Shown: piece after piece, positions 41,807-50,210 of the stretch
Numbering within the stretch: the stretch's first letter is position 1
Layout of the letters: every line of letters begins with the position of its first letter
Origin: Streptomyces sp. AcH 505
GTDB taxonomy: Bacteria; Actinomycetota; Actinomycetes; Streptomycetales; Streptomycetaceae
DNA length: 59,620 nt
Assembly: GCF_000818175.1 (NCBI RefSeq)
Contig: NZ_JTIY01000001.1
Coordinates: forward strand, 278,878 to 338,497
Reading direction: 5' to 3'
Program-made: the position numbers and the translations under genes
The notes under the pieces: generated by a model
Told to the model about the DNA's origin: nothing
The model's database searches: none
What the model saw: the letters and a program-made list of their open reading frames with translations, nothing else

Positions 41807-42300
41807 GCGGAACCATCGCCGCGGTCATCGACCCGACCATCCCCGTCACATGCGAGGACTGCGGCCGGCTGCTCACGGACCGCGAGTCCCGAGCAGCCGG
41901 GCGCGGCCCCGTCTGCGGAGCCAAGAACCACCCACCCCGCGGCGGACGCCGCCGCCCAGCCGGCCCCGGCCAACTGGCCATCACCACCACGGAGACCCGC
42001 ATGCCTGGCCCCGCCCTCTACCGCAGACGCCCCATCGAGATGGAAGCCGTCCAGTGGACCGGCGATAACACCGCCGAGATGACCGCGTTCGCCGGCACCT
42101 GCTTCGCCGAAGTGCCCGCCGAGGACCGGGGCGATGACCCAGACGAGACCGCGCAGCTGCTGGAGAGCACCCACAGCAGCTGGGTTGGCCTCCTCGTGGG
42201 CGACTGGGTGGGGAAGGTCGACGGAGGGTTCCACCTTTTCAGCGCCGAGACGATGGCTGCTGGCTATGACCGTGTCGCAGCCCCGGGGGCAGAGCGATGA
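41803..42300 (+). CDS. Small protein: DUF6011-like zinc motif plus phage domain
   Basis: 165 aa. Residues 15-45 (TCEDCGRLLTDRESRAAGRG, then PVC) match the small zinc-binding segment I know as DUF6011. From residue 67, MPGPALYRRRPIEMEAVQWTG begins a second phage domain ending VDGGFHLFSAETMAAGYD. The inner Met at 67 could start a separate product. GTG start overlaps the gene before it. Confidence 0.65.
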   Translation: MSGTIAAVIDPTIPVTCEDCGRLLTDRESRAAGRGPVCGAKNHPPRGGRRRPAGPGQLAITTTETRMPGPALYRRRPIEMEAVQWTGDNTAEMTAFAGTCFAEVPAEDRGDDPDETAQLLESTHSSWVGLLVGDWVGKVDGGFHLFSAETMAAGYDRVAAPGAER

Positions 42301-42812
42301 GCGCCAGCAGCCCGCGGGGGTTCCAGGGCGTGCATCAGAACAACCTGCTCGTGATCCTCGACGAGGTGGCCGCGGTTCCGGTCTTCGCCTCGAAGGGCGG
42401 CGACCGCTACCACGCCACCCGCGACTGCGACGCCCAGCGATTCGGACAGGCCAAGTGGACCTTCGATCCGAACAGCTGGGTGCCCGGCATGCCCCAGGTC
42501 TTGCTCACCAGCGGCCACCCCCTCGAGCAGACCACGGCGCAGCAGGCCCATGGGGACGGGAAGACGCCCTGCCGCTCCTGCCGACCCGCCCAAGTAATGG
42601 TCGTCCCAGACGACTTCGACCACCGGCCGGTCATCGGCCTGACGGACGGACGTGGTCTCGGGCGGACCTGCCGCCGCTGCGAGACCCGCACGGTGCACAC
42701 CTGGATCGACCAGTGGGGCAACCCCCAGCGCTGGACCAGCCGGACTCCGGTCCGGTGGCCGTGCACGTCCGCGATCGTCCTCGAACTCGCCCACCGCTCC
42801 CCGGAGGCATGA
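42297..42812 (+). CDS. Cys-rich protein with a terminase-like N-terminal fragment
   Basis: 171 aa. Residues 8-28 (GFQGVHQNNLLVILDEVAAV) look like the Walker B region of phage large terminase subunits. The protein then turns into a different domain with YHATRDC ... CRSC and RTCRRCETRT, likely zinc-binding. No other part of a terminase is present. Either a recombined chimera or chance resemblance. ATG 42297 overlaps the preceding stop; an inner GTG at 42366 would begin after the fragment. Confidence 0.6.
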   Translation: MSASSPRGFQGVHQNNLLVILDEVAAVPVFASKGGDRYHATRDCDAQRFGQAKWTFDPNSWVPGMPQVLLTSGHPLEQTTAQQAHGDGKTPCRSCRPAQVMVVPDDFDHRPVIGLTDGRGLGRTCRRCETRTVHTWIDQWGNPQRWTSRTPVRWPCTSAIVLELAHRSPEA

Positions 42813-42813
42813 C

Positions 42814-43716
42814 ATGCCCGAACTCCCGCACTACAACTCCTGGCGCGACGTGCCGCCGAACCTCATGACCAAGACGCAGCTGCGCAGCCTCGACCTCCCC
42901 CGGACCCCCGGCAAGGTCACGGCGTACGTCGACGGCTACGACGGCGTCGGTCGCAACACCGTCCACGACCTGTACGCAGTCTCCGAATCCGTCCCGACTA
43001 AGGCCAGCGCCAAGCAGCTCCAGGCCGCCCGGGCCCGCGGCGGCGAGGCGCAGCGGTACTGCGCGGACTGCTACGGCCGCCCCGAGCTCCCCTGCACCAC
43101 CCCGTACGACGGCGACCGGTTCCTGTGCGCGACCTGCGCCCACATCCACCGGCTTCGCGCCGCACAGAAGGCGGCCCGGGAGGATCGGCGAGCAGTCGCC
43201 GTCCAGGCGTGGGAACTCCTCGGCAATGAGCGCCTGGCCGTTGTCCACGTCACCCTGACCGAGCGCGGGACGACCCCAAGCGGGGTCAAGCGGTCGCCGT
43301 CGGCGGCACACCTGGTCGCCCTGGACAACAAGGGCGGCACCCTCGTCGACGTCACGGTGCGGCTGGTCGGTCCACGGTCGGCCGGCATCCCGGCCGGCGC
43401 CATCGCCCCCGAGGACGCCGTCGACCAGATCCGGGCCGCGCTCACCGGCCGCGCCCTGGTCGTCTGGGGAACCGAGGCCATCGGCGTTCTGGCCGGTGCG
43501 CTGCATCAGCAGGGCATGACGCCTGCCATCCCGGTCGGGTACGGCGTACGGACGTCGTTGGAGCGCCTGGTGCTCGGCTGGCGCTGCGACATCAACCCCC
43601 GCACCTACAGCCCCCGCCCAGTCATCGCCCCGGGCCGCGCCGACCGAATGCTGCTGCTCCTGCAGCACATCGCCGCCCACCACACCCCCGCCAACACCCC
43701 CGAGGAACTCTCGTGA
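42814..43716 (+). CDS. Zinc-motif protein with degenerate RNase H/DnaQ-like C-terminal domain
   Basis: 300 aa. The N-terminal half (MTKTQLRSLDL ... TKASAKQLQAARARGG, then CADC and CATC) resembles zinc-binding proteins found on Streptomyces plasmids. The C-terminal half (VALDNKGGTLVDVTVRLVGP ... LTGRALVVWGTEAIGVL) has the strand-helix layout of DEDD exonucleases, but DNK replaces the catalytic D-x-E, so activity is doubtful. Function unknown. Confidence 0.58.
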   Translation: MPELPHYNSWRDVPPNLMTKTQLRSLDLPRTPGKVTAYVDGYDGVGRNTVHDLYAVSESVPTKASAKQLQAARARGGEAQRYCADCYGRPELPCTTPYDGDRFLCATCAHIHRLRAAQKAAREDRRAVAVQAWELLGNERLAVVHVTLTERGTTPSGVKRSPSAAHLVALDNKGGTLVDVTVRLVGPRSAGIPAGAIAPEDAVDQIRAALTGRALVVWGTEAIGVLAGALHQQGMTPAIPVGYGVRTSLERLVLGWRCDINPRTYSPRPVIAPGRADRMLLLLQHIAAHHTPANTPEELS

Positions 43717-44252
43717 CCACGCCACTGCTGCTCATCGATGTCGACGGCCCGCTGAACCCGTATGCGGCCAAGCCCCACCGCCGACCGGAGGGGTACACGA
43801 CGCACCGGATGCGCCCGGCCGGCTGGGAGAGCGACCGGCGCAAGGCGCTGCGGGTGTGGCTCAACCCGTCCCACGGCGCCGCGTTGAGCGCGTTGCCGTT
43901 CGAGCTGGTTTGGTGCACCACCTGGGAGCACGACGCCAACACCATGATCGCCCCGATCATCGGGCTGCCCACCGACCTGCCCGTCATCGAGTGGCCGCCG
44001 CCGACGATCGCCAACCGCCTTGGCACCACCGACGGGACGTACTGGAAGACGCATCACGTCGTCGAGTACGCCGCCGGCCGCCCCTTCGCCTGGATCGACG
44101 ACGAGACGACCCCTGCCGACGAGGAGTACGTGGCCGCGCACCACCAGGGCCCGGCGCTCATCCGCACGATCGACCCCCGGCTCGGCCTCCTCGAGGACGA
44201 CTTCACCGCGCTGACCGCGTGGGCCGTGGCGCTCGGATCGGCGGCCGTCTGA
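43713..44252 (+). CDS. HAD-superfamily protein, RNA-repair 'Swiss army knife' type
   Basis: 179 aa. The opening LLLIDVDGPLNP gives the HAD nucleophile and acid/base Asp (residues 9 and 11), later ELVWCTTWEHDAN (motif II), WKTHHV (Lys, motif III) and FAWIDDETT (motif IV). This is the HAD group named after RNA-repair proteins and common in Streptomyces and their phages, expected to act as a phosphatase. GTG 43713 overlaps the gene before it. Confidence 0.8.
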   Translation: MTTPLLLIDVDGPLNPYAAKPHRRPEGYTTHRMRPAGWESDRRKALRVWLNPSHGAALSALPFELVWCTTWEHDANTMIAPIIGLPTDLPVIEWPPPTIANRLGTTDGTYWKTHHVVEYAAGRPFAWIDDETTPADEEYVAAHHQGPALIRTIDPRLGLLEDDFTALTAWAVALGSAAV

Positions 44253-44725
44253 TGACCGAGACCACGCTCGTCACGCAGCCCCGGGCGTGGCACGACATCG
44301 CCCCGATCGACGCCGTCCAGCTCAACCTGACCACCGACCTGACGATCACCGCCCCGCTCAACGAGCTCGGCGAGCGGTGCCGGTGGCCCTGGGAGCCCCA
44401 GCAGCTCGTCGACGCCCCGCTGGGCCAGTACCGGTGCGGCTACTGCAACGCCATGTGCGTCGCCGGCATGCCGCACCTGGACTACGCCCCGGAGGAACGC
44501 CTCGTCACCCCGGACAACGTGCGCGAACTGTTCGCGTGGTGCGAGGCGAGCAGGCTCCGCTACCGGTGCCGCCCCGGCGGCCGGACGGTCGACGGTCGGC
44601 TTCTGGAGTTGGAGGGCCTGACCGTGTGGGTCGCGGGTGGTCCTGCGCCGGCCCGGTTCGGCGACACGATCATCCGCGACGGCTTCGGCGACTACACCGT
44701 CCGCGCCACCTCGAAGGGGGCGTGA
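44252..44725 (+). CDS. Phage-type hypothetical protein
   Basis: 157 aa. N-terminal MTETTLVTQPRAWHDIAPID, central CRWPWEPQQL ... YRCGYCNAMCVAGMPHLDYAP with four Cys for zinc, and a C-terminal domain with VTPDNVRELFAWCEAS. The gene shares a base with the HAD gene and overlaps DUF4326 by GTGA. Function unknown. Confidence 0.6.
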   Translation: MTETTLVTQPRAWHDIAPIDAVQLNLTTDLTITAPLNELGERCRWPWEPQQLVDAPLGQYRCGYCNAMCVAGMPHLDYAPEERLVTPDNVRELFAWCEASRLRYRCRPGGRTVDGRLLELEGLTVWVAGGPAPARFGDTIIRDGFGDYTVRATSKGA

Positions 44726-45108
44726 CCGTGTCGAGCACGCCCACGCGTATCCAGCGCCGCCGCACCAAGGGCTGGACCAAACCGGTCGGCTGCGTGATCG
44801 TTAGCCGGCCGTCCCGCTTCGGGAACCCGTTCACCCTTGCCGGGGCCATCGAATGGCTCGGAGCCGAGACACCGGAACAGGCGCGCGCGGCCTGCCACAT
44901 GGCCTTCCGTTCTTGGGTCCGCGGCTCCGACCAGTGGTGGATGGGACCGGACGCGGCAGCCACCCGCAAGCGTCTCCTTGACGCTCTTCCCGAGCTGCGT
45001 GGCAAGGACCTTGCCTGTTACTGCCCCCTGCCTGAGCCCGGCCAGCCGGACCACTGCCATGCAGCAGTCCTCCTGGACCTGGCCAACAAGCCAGCCGCCA
45101 CCACTTGA
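44722..45108 (+). CDS. DUF4326 family protein
   Basis: 128 aa. The family pattern is complete: RIQRRRTKGWTKPVG, VSRPSRFGNPF (about residues 26-36), and at the end LRGKDLACYCPLPEPGQPDH then CHAAVLLDL with Cys and His in place. DUF4326 proteins are widespread in phages and are thought to be nucleotide- or nucleic-acid-related; the activity is unknown. GTG 44722 or 44728 may be used. Confidence 0.82.
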   Translation: MTVSSTPTRIQRRRTKGWTKPVGCVIVSRPSRFGNPFTLAGAIEWLGAETPEQARAACHMAFRSWVRGSDQWWMGPDAAATRKRLLDALPELRGKDLACYCPLPEPGQPDHCHAAVLLDLANKPAATT

Positions 45109-45146
45109 CCGACCTGTTTCACCCCAACCCACGCGAGGAGCCCTCA

Positions 45147-45479
45147 GTGGCCCGCCAGTTCACCCGTCAGCAGCTCGCCGCCATCGGCGTACCGCCCGAC
45201 AGCCCCGAGGACATCGAGTACAGCGACACCGTCCTCGCCGACGAGCCCCTGACCACGCTGAAGTACAGGGCCCAGCGGCGCTGCGTCTTCCTCGCCGACG
45301 GCCGTACGTACGCCGTCGAGTACGAGGGCCGCCTCGACACCGGCGACTTCGAGGCCGGCGAGTACGTGCCCGATGACCACGGCTGGTACGGCGACAGCGT
45401 CGAAGCCGTCGAGGTGGAGCAGCGCGAGGTCACCGTCACCCGCTGGCTGCCCATCGAGGACACATCGCCCGGCCGGTGA
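45147..45479 (+). CDS. Small protein, paralogue of the domain at 34966
   Basis: 110 aa. FTRQQLAAIGVP, VFLADGRTYAVEYEGRL and EVTVTRWLPIED match FTRDQLTALGLP, IFRAPDDGQTWSVQYQRGL and ETTVTAWQPVE of the gene 10 kb upstream. The motif order is the same, so the two share a domain. GTG 45147 has GAGGAG six bases upstream and is preferred over TTG 45105. It is followed by a perfect hairpin. Confidence 0.68.
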   Translation: MARQFTRQQLAAIGVPPDSPEDIEYSDTVLADEPLTTLKYRAQRRCVFLADGRTYAVEYEGRLDTGDFEAGEYVPDDHGWYGDSVEAVEVEQREVTVTRWLPIEDTSPGR

Positions 45480-45488
45480 CGCCCGGCG

Positions 45489-45517
45489 GGCCGCGCCTCC
45501 TGCTACGAGGCGCGGCC
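45489..45517 (+). terminator. Perfect 11-bp GC hairpin
   Basis: GGCCGCGCCTC and its exact complement with a 7-base loop, nine bases after the preceding stop. First of two similar hairpins that bracket a single small gene. Confidence 0.75.
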
Positions 45518-45556
45518 ACCCCCGAATACCACCACGCCCACACAAGGACACTCACT

Positions 45557-45784
45557 GTGACCCAGCCGCTTCCCGTCGGCACCCGCGTTCGCCACTACGG
45601 CCAACAGTGGCCCGCGGCGCATCAGGGCACCGCCACCGTGCAAGAGGTGAAAGGCCCGTACTCGGACGACACCTACGAGTACCGCGTGCTGACGACCGTC
45701 GACTTCTCCCGCCGGCCCGGCCCGAGCAACCCAGAGACCCGCGAGACCTGGTTGTCGTCCTTGGCGACCATCCCCACCCCGTGA
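45557..45784 (+). CDS. Small beta-rich protein between two hairpins
   Basis: 75 aa: MTQPLPVGTRVRHYGQQW, TATVQEVKGPYSDDTYEYRV, then TWLSSLATIP. It resembles a small SH3-like barrel. GTG 45557 has AAGGA upstream. It has its own terminator-like hairpins on both sides, which suggests an independent module. Function unknown. Confidence 0.6.
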   Translation: MTQPLPVGTRVRHYGQQWPAAHQGTATVQEVKGPYSDDTYEYRVLTTVDFSRRPGPSNPETRETWLSSLATIPTP

Positions 45785-45793
45785 CATCTGACG

Positions 45794-45821
45794 GGCCGCC
45801 CCTGCCATACCAGGGGCGGCC
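45794..45821 (+). terminator. Second perfect 11-bp GC hairpin
   Basis: GGCCGCCCCTG and its exact complement with a 6-base loop, nine bases after the stop at 45784. Its stem is closely similar to that of the hairpin at 45489, and it sits at the same distance from the preceding stop. Confidence 0.75.
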
Positions 45822-45858
45822 ACCCGCCATCCCACCACACACGCAAGGAGCCCCGGCC

Positions 45859-48306
45859 ATGGACCAGCCCGCCCACCCCGCCGCCGAAGAACGCCCCCGC
45901 TGCCCGCGTTGCGGGCTTCCCCACGACCTGGAACCAGGTAGCCTCCCCGCTGCTTTCTGCGCCTCGATCCGCACCGACGTGAAGCAGCCCGCGACCGAGA
46001 CCACCGCCCTGTGCGCCGGCTGCGGCCACAAGCAGCACCGACCCGGCACCGAATGCGAGACCCGCGTCGACCACGGACCGGCGCACTTCCACTCGTGCCT
46101 CTGTCTCAACCTTGTTGACGCGGATCGCGCCTGCCCGGCGCAGATGACCTGCCAGGGCGGGACGCTCGGGTACGCGGACATCTGGTACCTCCAGCGCGGG
46201 CACAGCCTGTCCAGCGCGGAAGGTGTGATCACCCCCAACGTGCTGAGGACCAAGCCCGCCACCGGGGCGGTGCAGCCCGAGCCCGACGCGCGCTGCGGGA
46301 AGTGCACACTGACCGCCCCGCAGCACTCGGCCGCCTGCCCGAACCGGCCCCGCCCTCAAGGCGACGGCTCGGCTATCCAGGGCAGCGGATACACGCCCAC
46401 CCAACTGCTCGGTGGCGAGTCCGAGGAGCGGCGCGAGCCCGGTACCGAGCGGCGCGCTTGCACCGGGGAGTGCGATCCCACGACGGGCGCCTTCAAGCAC
46501 CACCCCGGATGCCCCGGCACCGAACGGCGTGTCCGGTACGCGGCGCCGATCAGCGAAACCGCCGGGTGGGTCCGCGACGTACTGCGCCACCCCGCCGTGG
46601 CCGCCGAGGAGCAGCCCGAGCCCGACACCGAACTGACCGCCGACGAGGCCCGGGACGCGGTCAGCGACCTTGGTATCGACCTCTACCGCGCCCAGGACGC
46701 GGTTGCGTTCGTCGGCGAGTGCTGCGACATCGCCGACCGGGATGGCCGCCGACCGACTACCGGTGACGTGCGGGAGTGGCTGAAGGGCGCGCGCTGTGGA
46801 CGGGTGCTGGTGGCTGGGCAGGACCAGCCCGAGCACCGCCCCGTCACCTACGGCACCCCTGGCGTGGTCACCAACGACGTACAGAGCTGCCGATCGGAAG
46901 AAGGAATCACGGTCGGGCTGGTCGATGGTCTCATCAGCCTTCTCCGAGTCCTCGCACCGCGAGATCTGAGCACGAAGAACGTCCAAGAAGCACTGACGGA
47001 CCTGCGCGAAGATCCCGACCTTCAAACGGTTCTGCGGATCAAGGCGCCCGGCACCGACGCCGAGCGGCGCGCCCGGTACGGGGGTGTCATCCGCAAGTGG
47101 GGTCTCCTCGACGAGGTCAACTCGCCTGACGACACAGAGTGGTACGTCGTCTCGGATCTGCTGGCTGTGGCCAACGGGGAGCAGCTGGACCTCCAGCACC
47201 GGCTTGGTCGCGTCCTCGAAGACCGACGCCAGCGGGTGGAAACCCATAACGCGGAGATCGCCCGCCTACGCGCCGCTGCCGGGGTGGTGCACCCCGAGCC
47301 CAGCACAGAGGGGTGCCTGTGCATCAACCGGGCGCCAGAGGACTACGACGGCCCCGTGCAGAACTGCCCGATCCACGGGGACCCGGCCATCCTCGGATAC
47401 GACCCGCACGAGTGGCGCGAACGGTATGCCGAGGCGATCCGCCAAACCGACGGGTGGGTCCTCGACGACGGCCAGCACATGCTCAACGCCGTCGTAGCCG
47501 TAGGCGCTGCGGAGATCACGCGCGTTCAGCAACTGGCCCAGCAGAAGCTGGACCAGGCCCAAGAGGAGTTCAAGGCCGGTCTGCGCCAGGCCGACGAGCA
47601 GCTGCGCGAGATGAACGCAGAGCTGGAACAGTACGCGGCCGGGGACAAGCGCCCCGTGCTGTGGTCGGTCTACAACCGGATGCACGGGCGGGCGGCCAGC
47701 GCTGAAGCCGAGGCGAAAAGTCTGCGTGCGGAGCTGGCCACCACCCGGAAGGATGCTGGCTGGCTGGGAGCCGCCCGGTTCCTGCGCCGAACTCCCCAGA
47801 CCTCAGACGACTACCACGGTGCGCTCCGAGGCGCGCGCCTCATCGAGACCGAGCTGCGCCGCCTGGCCGACGAGAAGCAGCCCACCACTACGGGCCTTGC
47901 ACCTGACGCCACACGCACCAACGAAACCGCAGCAACCGTTGGCGAGGAGCGGAGTTGCGGCTACGGGAATCCCCACCCGGCACACAAGTACCTACGCATG
48001 GAAGTCCACTCCCAGTGTCCCGGCGTACCGGACGAGGCGACAGCGTGGACGGGTGCGACGGAACTCGCGTCCGACCGGGCGATCGCCGCCCTGGTCGCTA
48101 CGGGGATCGTCGGCTACCAGCAGAGCCAGGGCCGACTACTGCACTGCCTGGCCCACAAGCCCGCACCTGTCAGCCGATACGCCGACTTCCACGACGTCAC
48201 AGCGGACGACCTGGACGACGGCGGGATCTGCGTGCACCCCCGCTGCGGACGAGACCTGCTCATCCCCTGGACCCCTGCCGCACCCGCCGAGGAGCCGACG
48301 TCATGA
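45859..48306 (+). CDS. Large mosaic protein with many Cys motifs
   Basis: 815 aa, the longest gene of the element here. Zinc-type motifs appear along it: CPRCG (about residue 14), CAGCG, CGKC, CTGEC, the C-x-C of GCLCINR, and CVHPRCG near the end. Between them are helical segments, one a coiled coil (about 555-640, QQLAQQKLDQAQEEFKAGLR). Several stretches look like separate small phage proteins joined together. No enzyme motif is visible. ATG 45859 has AAGGAG upstream. Confidence 0.6.
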   Translation: MDQPAHPAAEERPRCPRCGLPHDLEPGSLPAAFCASIRTDVKQPATETTALCAGCGHKQHRPGTECETRVDHGPAHFHSCLCLNLVDADRACPAQMTCQGGTLGYADIWYLQRGHSLSSAEGVITPNVLRTKPATGAVQPEPDARCGKCTLTAPQHSAACPNRPRPQGDGSAIQGSGYTPTQLLGGESEERREPGTERRACTGECDPTTGAFKHHPGCPGTERRVRYAAPISETAGWVRDVLRHPAVAAEEQPEPDTELTADEARDAVSDLGIDLYRAQDAVAFVGECCDIADRDGRRPTTGDVREWLKGARCGRVLVAGQDQPEHRPVTYGTPGVVTNDVQSCRSEEGITVGLVDGLISLLRVLAPRDLSTKNVQEALTDLREDPDLQTVLRIKAPGTDAERRARYGGVIRKWGLLDEVNSPDDTEWYVVSDLLAVANGEQLDLQHRLGRVLEDRRQRVETHNAEIARLRAAAGVVHPEPSTEGCLCINRAPEDYDGPVQNCPIHGDPAILGYDPHEWRERYAEAIRQTDGWVLDDGQHMLNAVVAVGAAEITRVQQLAQQKLDQAQEEFKAGLRQADEQLREMNAELEQYAAGDKRPVLWSVYNRMHGRAASAEAEAKSLRAELATTRKDAGWLGAARFLRRTPQTSDDYHGALRGARLIETELRRLADEKQPTTTGLAPDATRTNETAATVGEERSCGYGNPHPAHKYLRMEVHSQCPGVPDEATAWTGATELASDRAIAALVATGIVGYQQSQGRLLHCLAHKPAPVSRYADFHDVTADDLDDGGICVHPRCGRDLLIPWTPAAPAEEPTS

Positions 48307-48731
48307 GCGTCTACGTGGACGAGATCAGGGACTACACGCGCGTCGCTCGGATGCGCGGCCTGCGCCACACGCACTGGTGCCACCTCCTCGCCGACACCGA
48401 GAACGAACTGCACGCCTTCGCAGCACGCCTTGGACTGCGCCGCTCCTGGTTCCAGGCGCACGACATCCGCTGGCACTACGACGTCACCCCGAACAAGCGC
48501 GCCCTGGCGCTGCAGCTCGGCGCACAGGAAGCCGACCGGCACTTCGTCGCGCAGCTCATGGACCAGCGCCGCGCAGCAATCGGCCGACCGACTTTCGGCG
48601 CCGTCCCCAACCCGGCCGCCGCTGTCGAAGTCCGCGACATGTGCTTTCGCTGTCCCACCTTCCCCCTCGTCCCGCGCGCACTGATGGCCACCCACATCGC
48701 CGAACACCACCCCGAGACCCTGGAGAACTGA
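48303..48731 (+). CDS. DUF4031 family protein
   Basis: 142 aa. The N-terminal family core is clear: MSVYVDEIRDY, HTHWCHLLADTENELHAFAA (about residues 22-41), WHYDVTPNKRALALQLGA. DUF4031 is a short widespread family of unknown activity. The C-terminal FRCPTFPLVPRALMATHIAEHH looks like a separate C-x-C/H-H zinc piece. ATGA overlap with the large mosaic gene. Confidence 0.8.
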   Translation: MSVYVDEIRDYTRVARMRGLRHTHWCHLLADTENELHAFAARLGLRRSWFQAHDIRWHYDVTPNKRALALQLGAQEADRHFVAQLMDQRRAAIGRPTFGAVPNPAAAVEVRDMCFRCPTFPLVPRALMATHIAEHHPETLEN

Positions 48732-48732
48732 C

Positions 48733-49776
48733 ATGACGCGCCCGCCGATCCGTCTCACCCGCCGCGGCCGCCGCCTCGTCGAGTACCTCTACTCCGCCGC
48801 ACCTGAGGACACGTGGGGTGGGCACATCCACCGCGCGACCGGCCTCGGCGTCGGCTCGATCTACCCGAACCTCGAGCGCCTGATCCAAGCTGGGTGGGCC
48901 ACCAGCGACCGGATCGGCACGCCGCCGCACCGCTGCTACCTGCTCACCCCGGACGGCCGGCGAGCGGCCCGCGAGGCCTTGGACAAGGCGGCAGCGGAGC
49001 GGCCTACGAAGTGGGCACGCCTCCGCGTCGGCATCCTCACGACCGTGGCCGTCGCGCTCACAACCGTGTGCATCCACCTCGCGGCCGCCGGCCAACTGCT
49101 GCTGCCGATCATTCTGGTCATCCTGACCTGCGGCGTCACTGACGGAGCCCTGTACGTCCACGTCACGACCGACCGCTCCCGCGACCAGGCCAGAGCGTTG
49201 GGCGCGCAAGCGCGGGCCCTCGAAGCCGACCTGGACGCCCGTGACGAGACGATCCGCAGCCTTGAAACCACGCTCCAGACCGAACGGGCCGCCGTCGGCC
49301 GCGCGTACCAGTACTCCCGGCACCTGCGCCTGGACGACGCCCTCGGCCTCCTCGACGCCGTCGACGGCATCTACGGCTACGAGCGCCCCGTCGCACCGCT
49401 GAGCCCGACGCAGCTGGAGGCGCAGCGCCTGCGCCGCGCCTTGGCGTCGGCCGTGGTCCAGGCACGGCGCTGGGCGACACGAGCCCGAGCCGTCGAAGGC
49501 ATCCTCACGATGGACCGGCTGACCGCGCCGACTCTCGGTGAGTTCTTGGAGCCGATCACCGAAGCGATCACGCTCAATCTCCAGGACGCCGCCGCCGTCA
49601 GCAGTGTTCGCGCCGACGTGATGCTCGCCATCCGAGACCTGATCGCAGTGCCCTGCGGTCCGTGCCGGCGCAACGTGGAGGGCGGCGACCTGGTCGTCAG
49701 CCTCCACGCGGCGTGCGCGGCCGCGCTCTACAACGCCCACCGGGTCAAGGCCCTGACCGCCGAGGTGTCGGCGTGA
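48733..49776 (+). CDS. PadR-like winged helix fused to a membrane anchor and coiled coil
   Basis: 347 aa. Residues 1-90 are a PadR-type winged helix (GRRLVEYLYSAAPEDTWGGH ... GLGVGSIYPNLERLIQAGWA ... RCYLLTPDGRRAAREAL). Residues about 97-140 hold two hydrophobic helices, followed by a coiled coil (about 150-190) and a helical C-terminal domain with CGPC. A membrane-tethered regulator is the simplest reading. A PadR gene next to a membrane-protein gene occurs 8 kb downstream, like the split form of the same architecture. Confidence 0.72.
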   Translation: MTRPPIRLTRRGRRLVEYLYSAAPEDTWGGHIHRATGLGVGSIYPNLERLIQAGWATSDRIGTPPHRCYLLTPDGRRAAREALDKAAAERPTKWARLRVGILTTVAVALTTVCIHLAAAGQLLLPIILVILTCGVTDGALYVHVTTDRSRDQARALGAQARALEADLDARDETIRSLETTLQTERAAVGRAYQYSRHLRLDDALGLLDAVDGIYGYERPVAPLSPTQLEAQRLRRALASAVVQARRWATRARAVEGILTMDRLTAPTLGEFLEPITEAITLNLQDAAAVSSVRADVMLAIRDLIAVPCGPCRRNVEGGDLVVSLHAACAAALYNAHRVKALTAEVSA

Positions 49777-50210
49777 GTGGCATGGCGTTCCGGCTCCTCG
49801 TCACCGGTTCGCGTGACTGGGACGACGTGGGCACGATCCGCGCGGCCCTCGACCAGGCCCTGCATTCTGCCGGGGAGCGGCCGCTCGTCGTGGTCCACGG
49901 CGCCTGCGCGTCCGGCGCCGACTGGCACGCGAACCACGTCGCCCTGTGGATGCGCGGCCAGGGCCTGCCCGTCGACGTCGAGCAGCATCCGGCAGGGGGC
50001 CACGCGTCCGAGTTCGGCCGGTGGCCCGGCGCCGGGCCACGTCGCAACAAGTACATGGTCAGCCTCGGCGCGAATGCTTGCGCAGCCTTCATCGGCCCCT
50101 GCACGAGGCCGCGATGCAAGGTGGCTGGCCCGCACGGCTCGCACGGTGCGACCGGGTGTGCCGACCTGGCCGAGGCGGCGGGGATCCCGACGCGGCGGTG
50201 GGCCACGTGA
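49773..50210 (+). CDS. DUF2493 (SLOG-superfamily, YspA-like) protein
   Basis: 145 aa. RLLVTGSRDWDD at the N-terminal strand, VVVHGACASGADWHANH (about residues 44-60) and GPRRNKYMVSLGANACAAF match the Rossmann-like SLOG fold that binds nucleotides or related ligands. Members are common in actinophages; the ligand is unknown. GTG 49773 overlaps the PadR-like gene; ATG 49782 is an alternative. Confidence 0.8.
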   Translation: MSGMAFRLLVTGSRDWDDVGTIRAALDQALHSAGERPLVVVHGACASGADWHANHVALWMRGQGLPVDVEQHPAGGHASEFGRWPGAGPRRNKYMVSLGANACAAFIGPCTRPRCKVAGPHGSHGATGCADLAEAAGIPTRRWAT

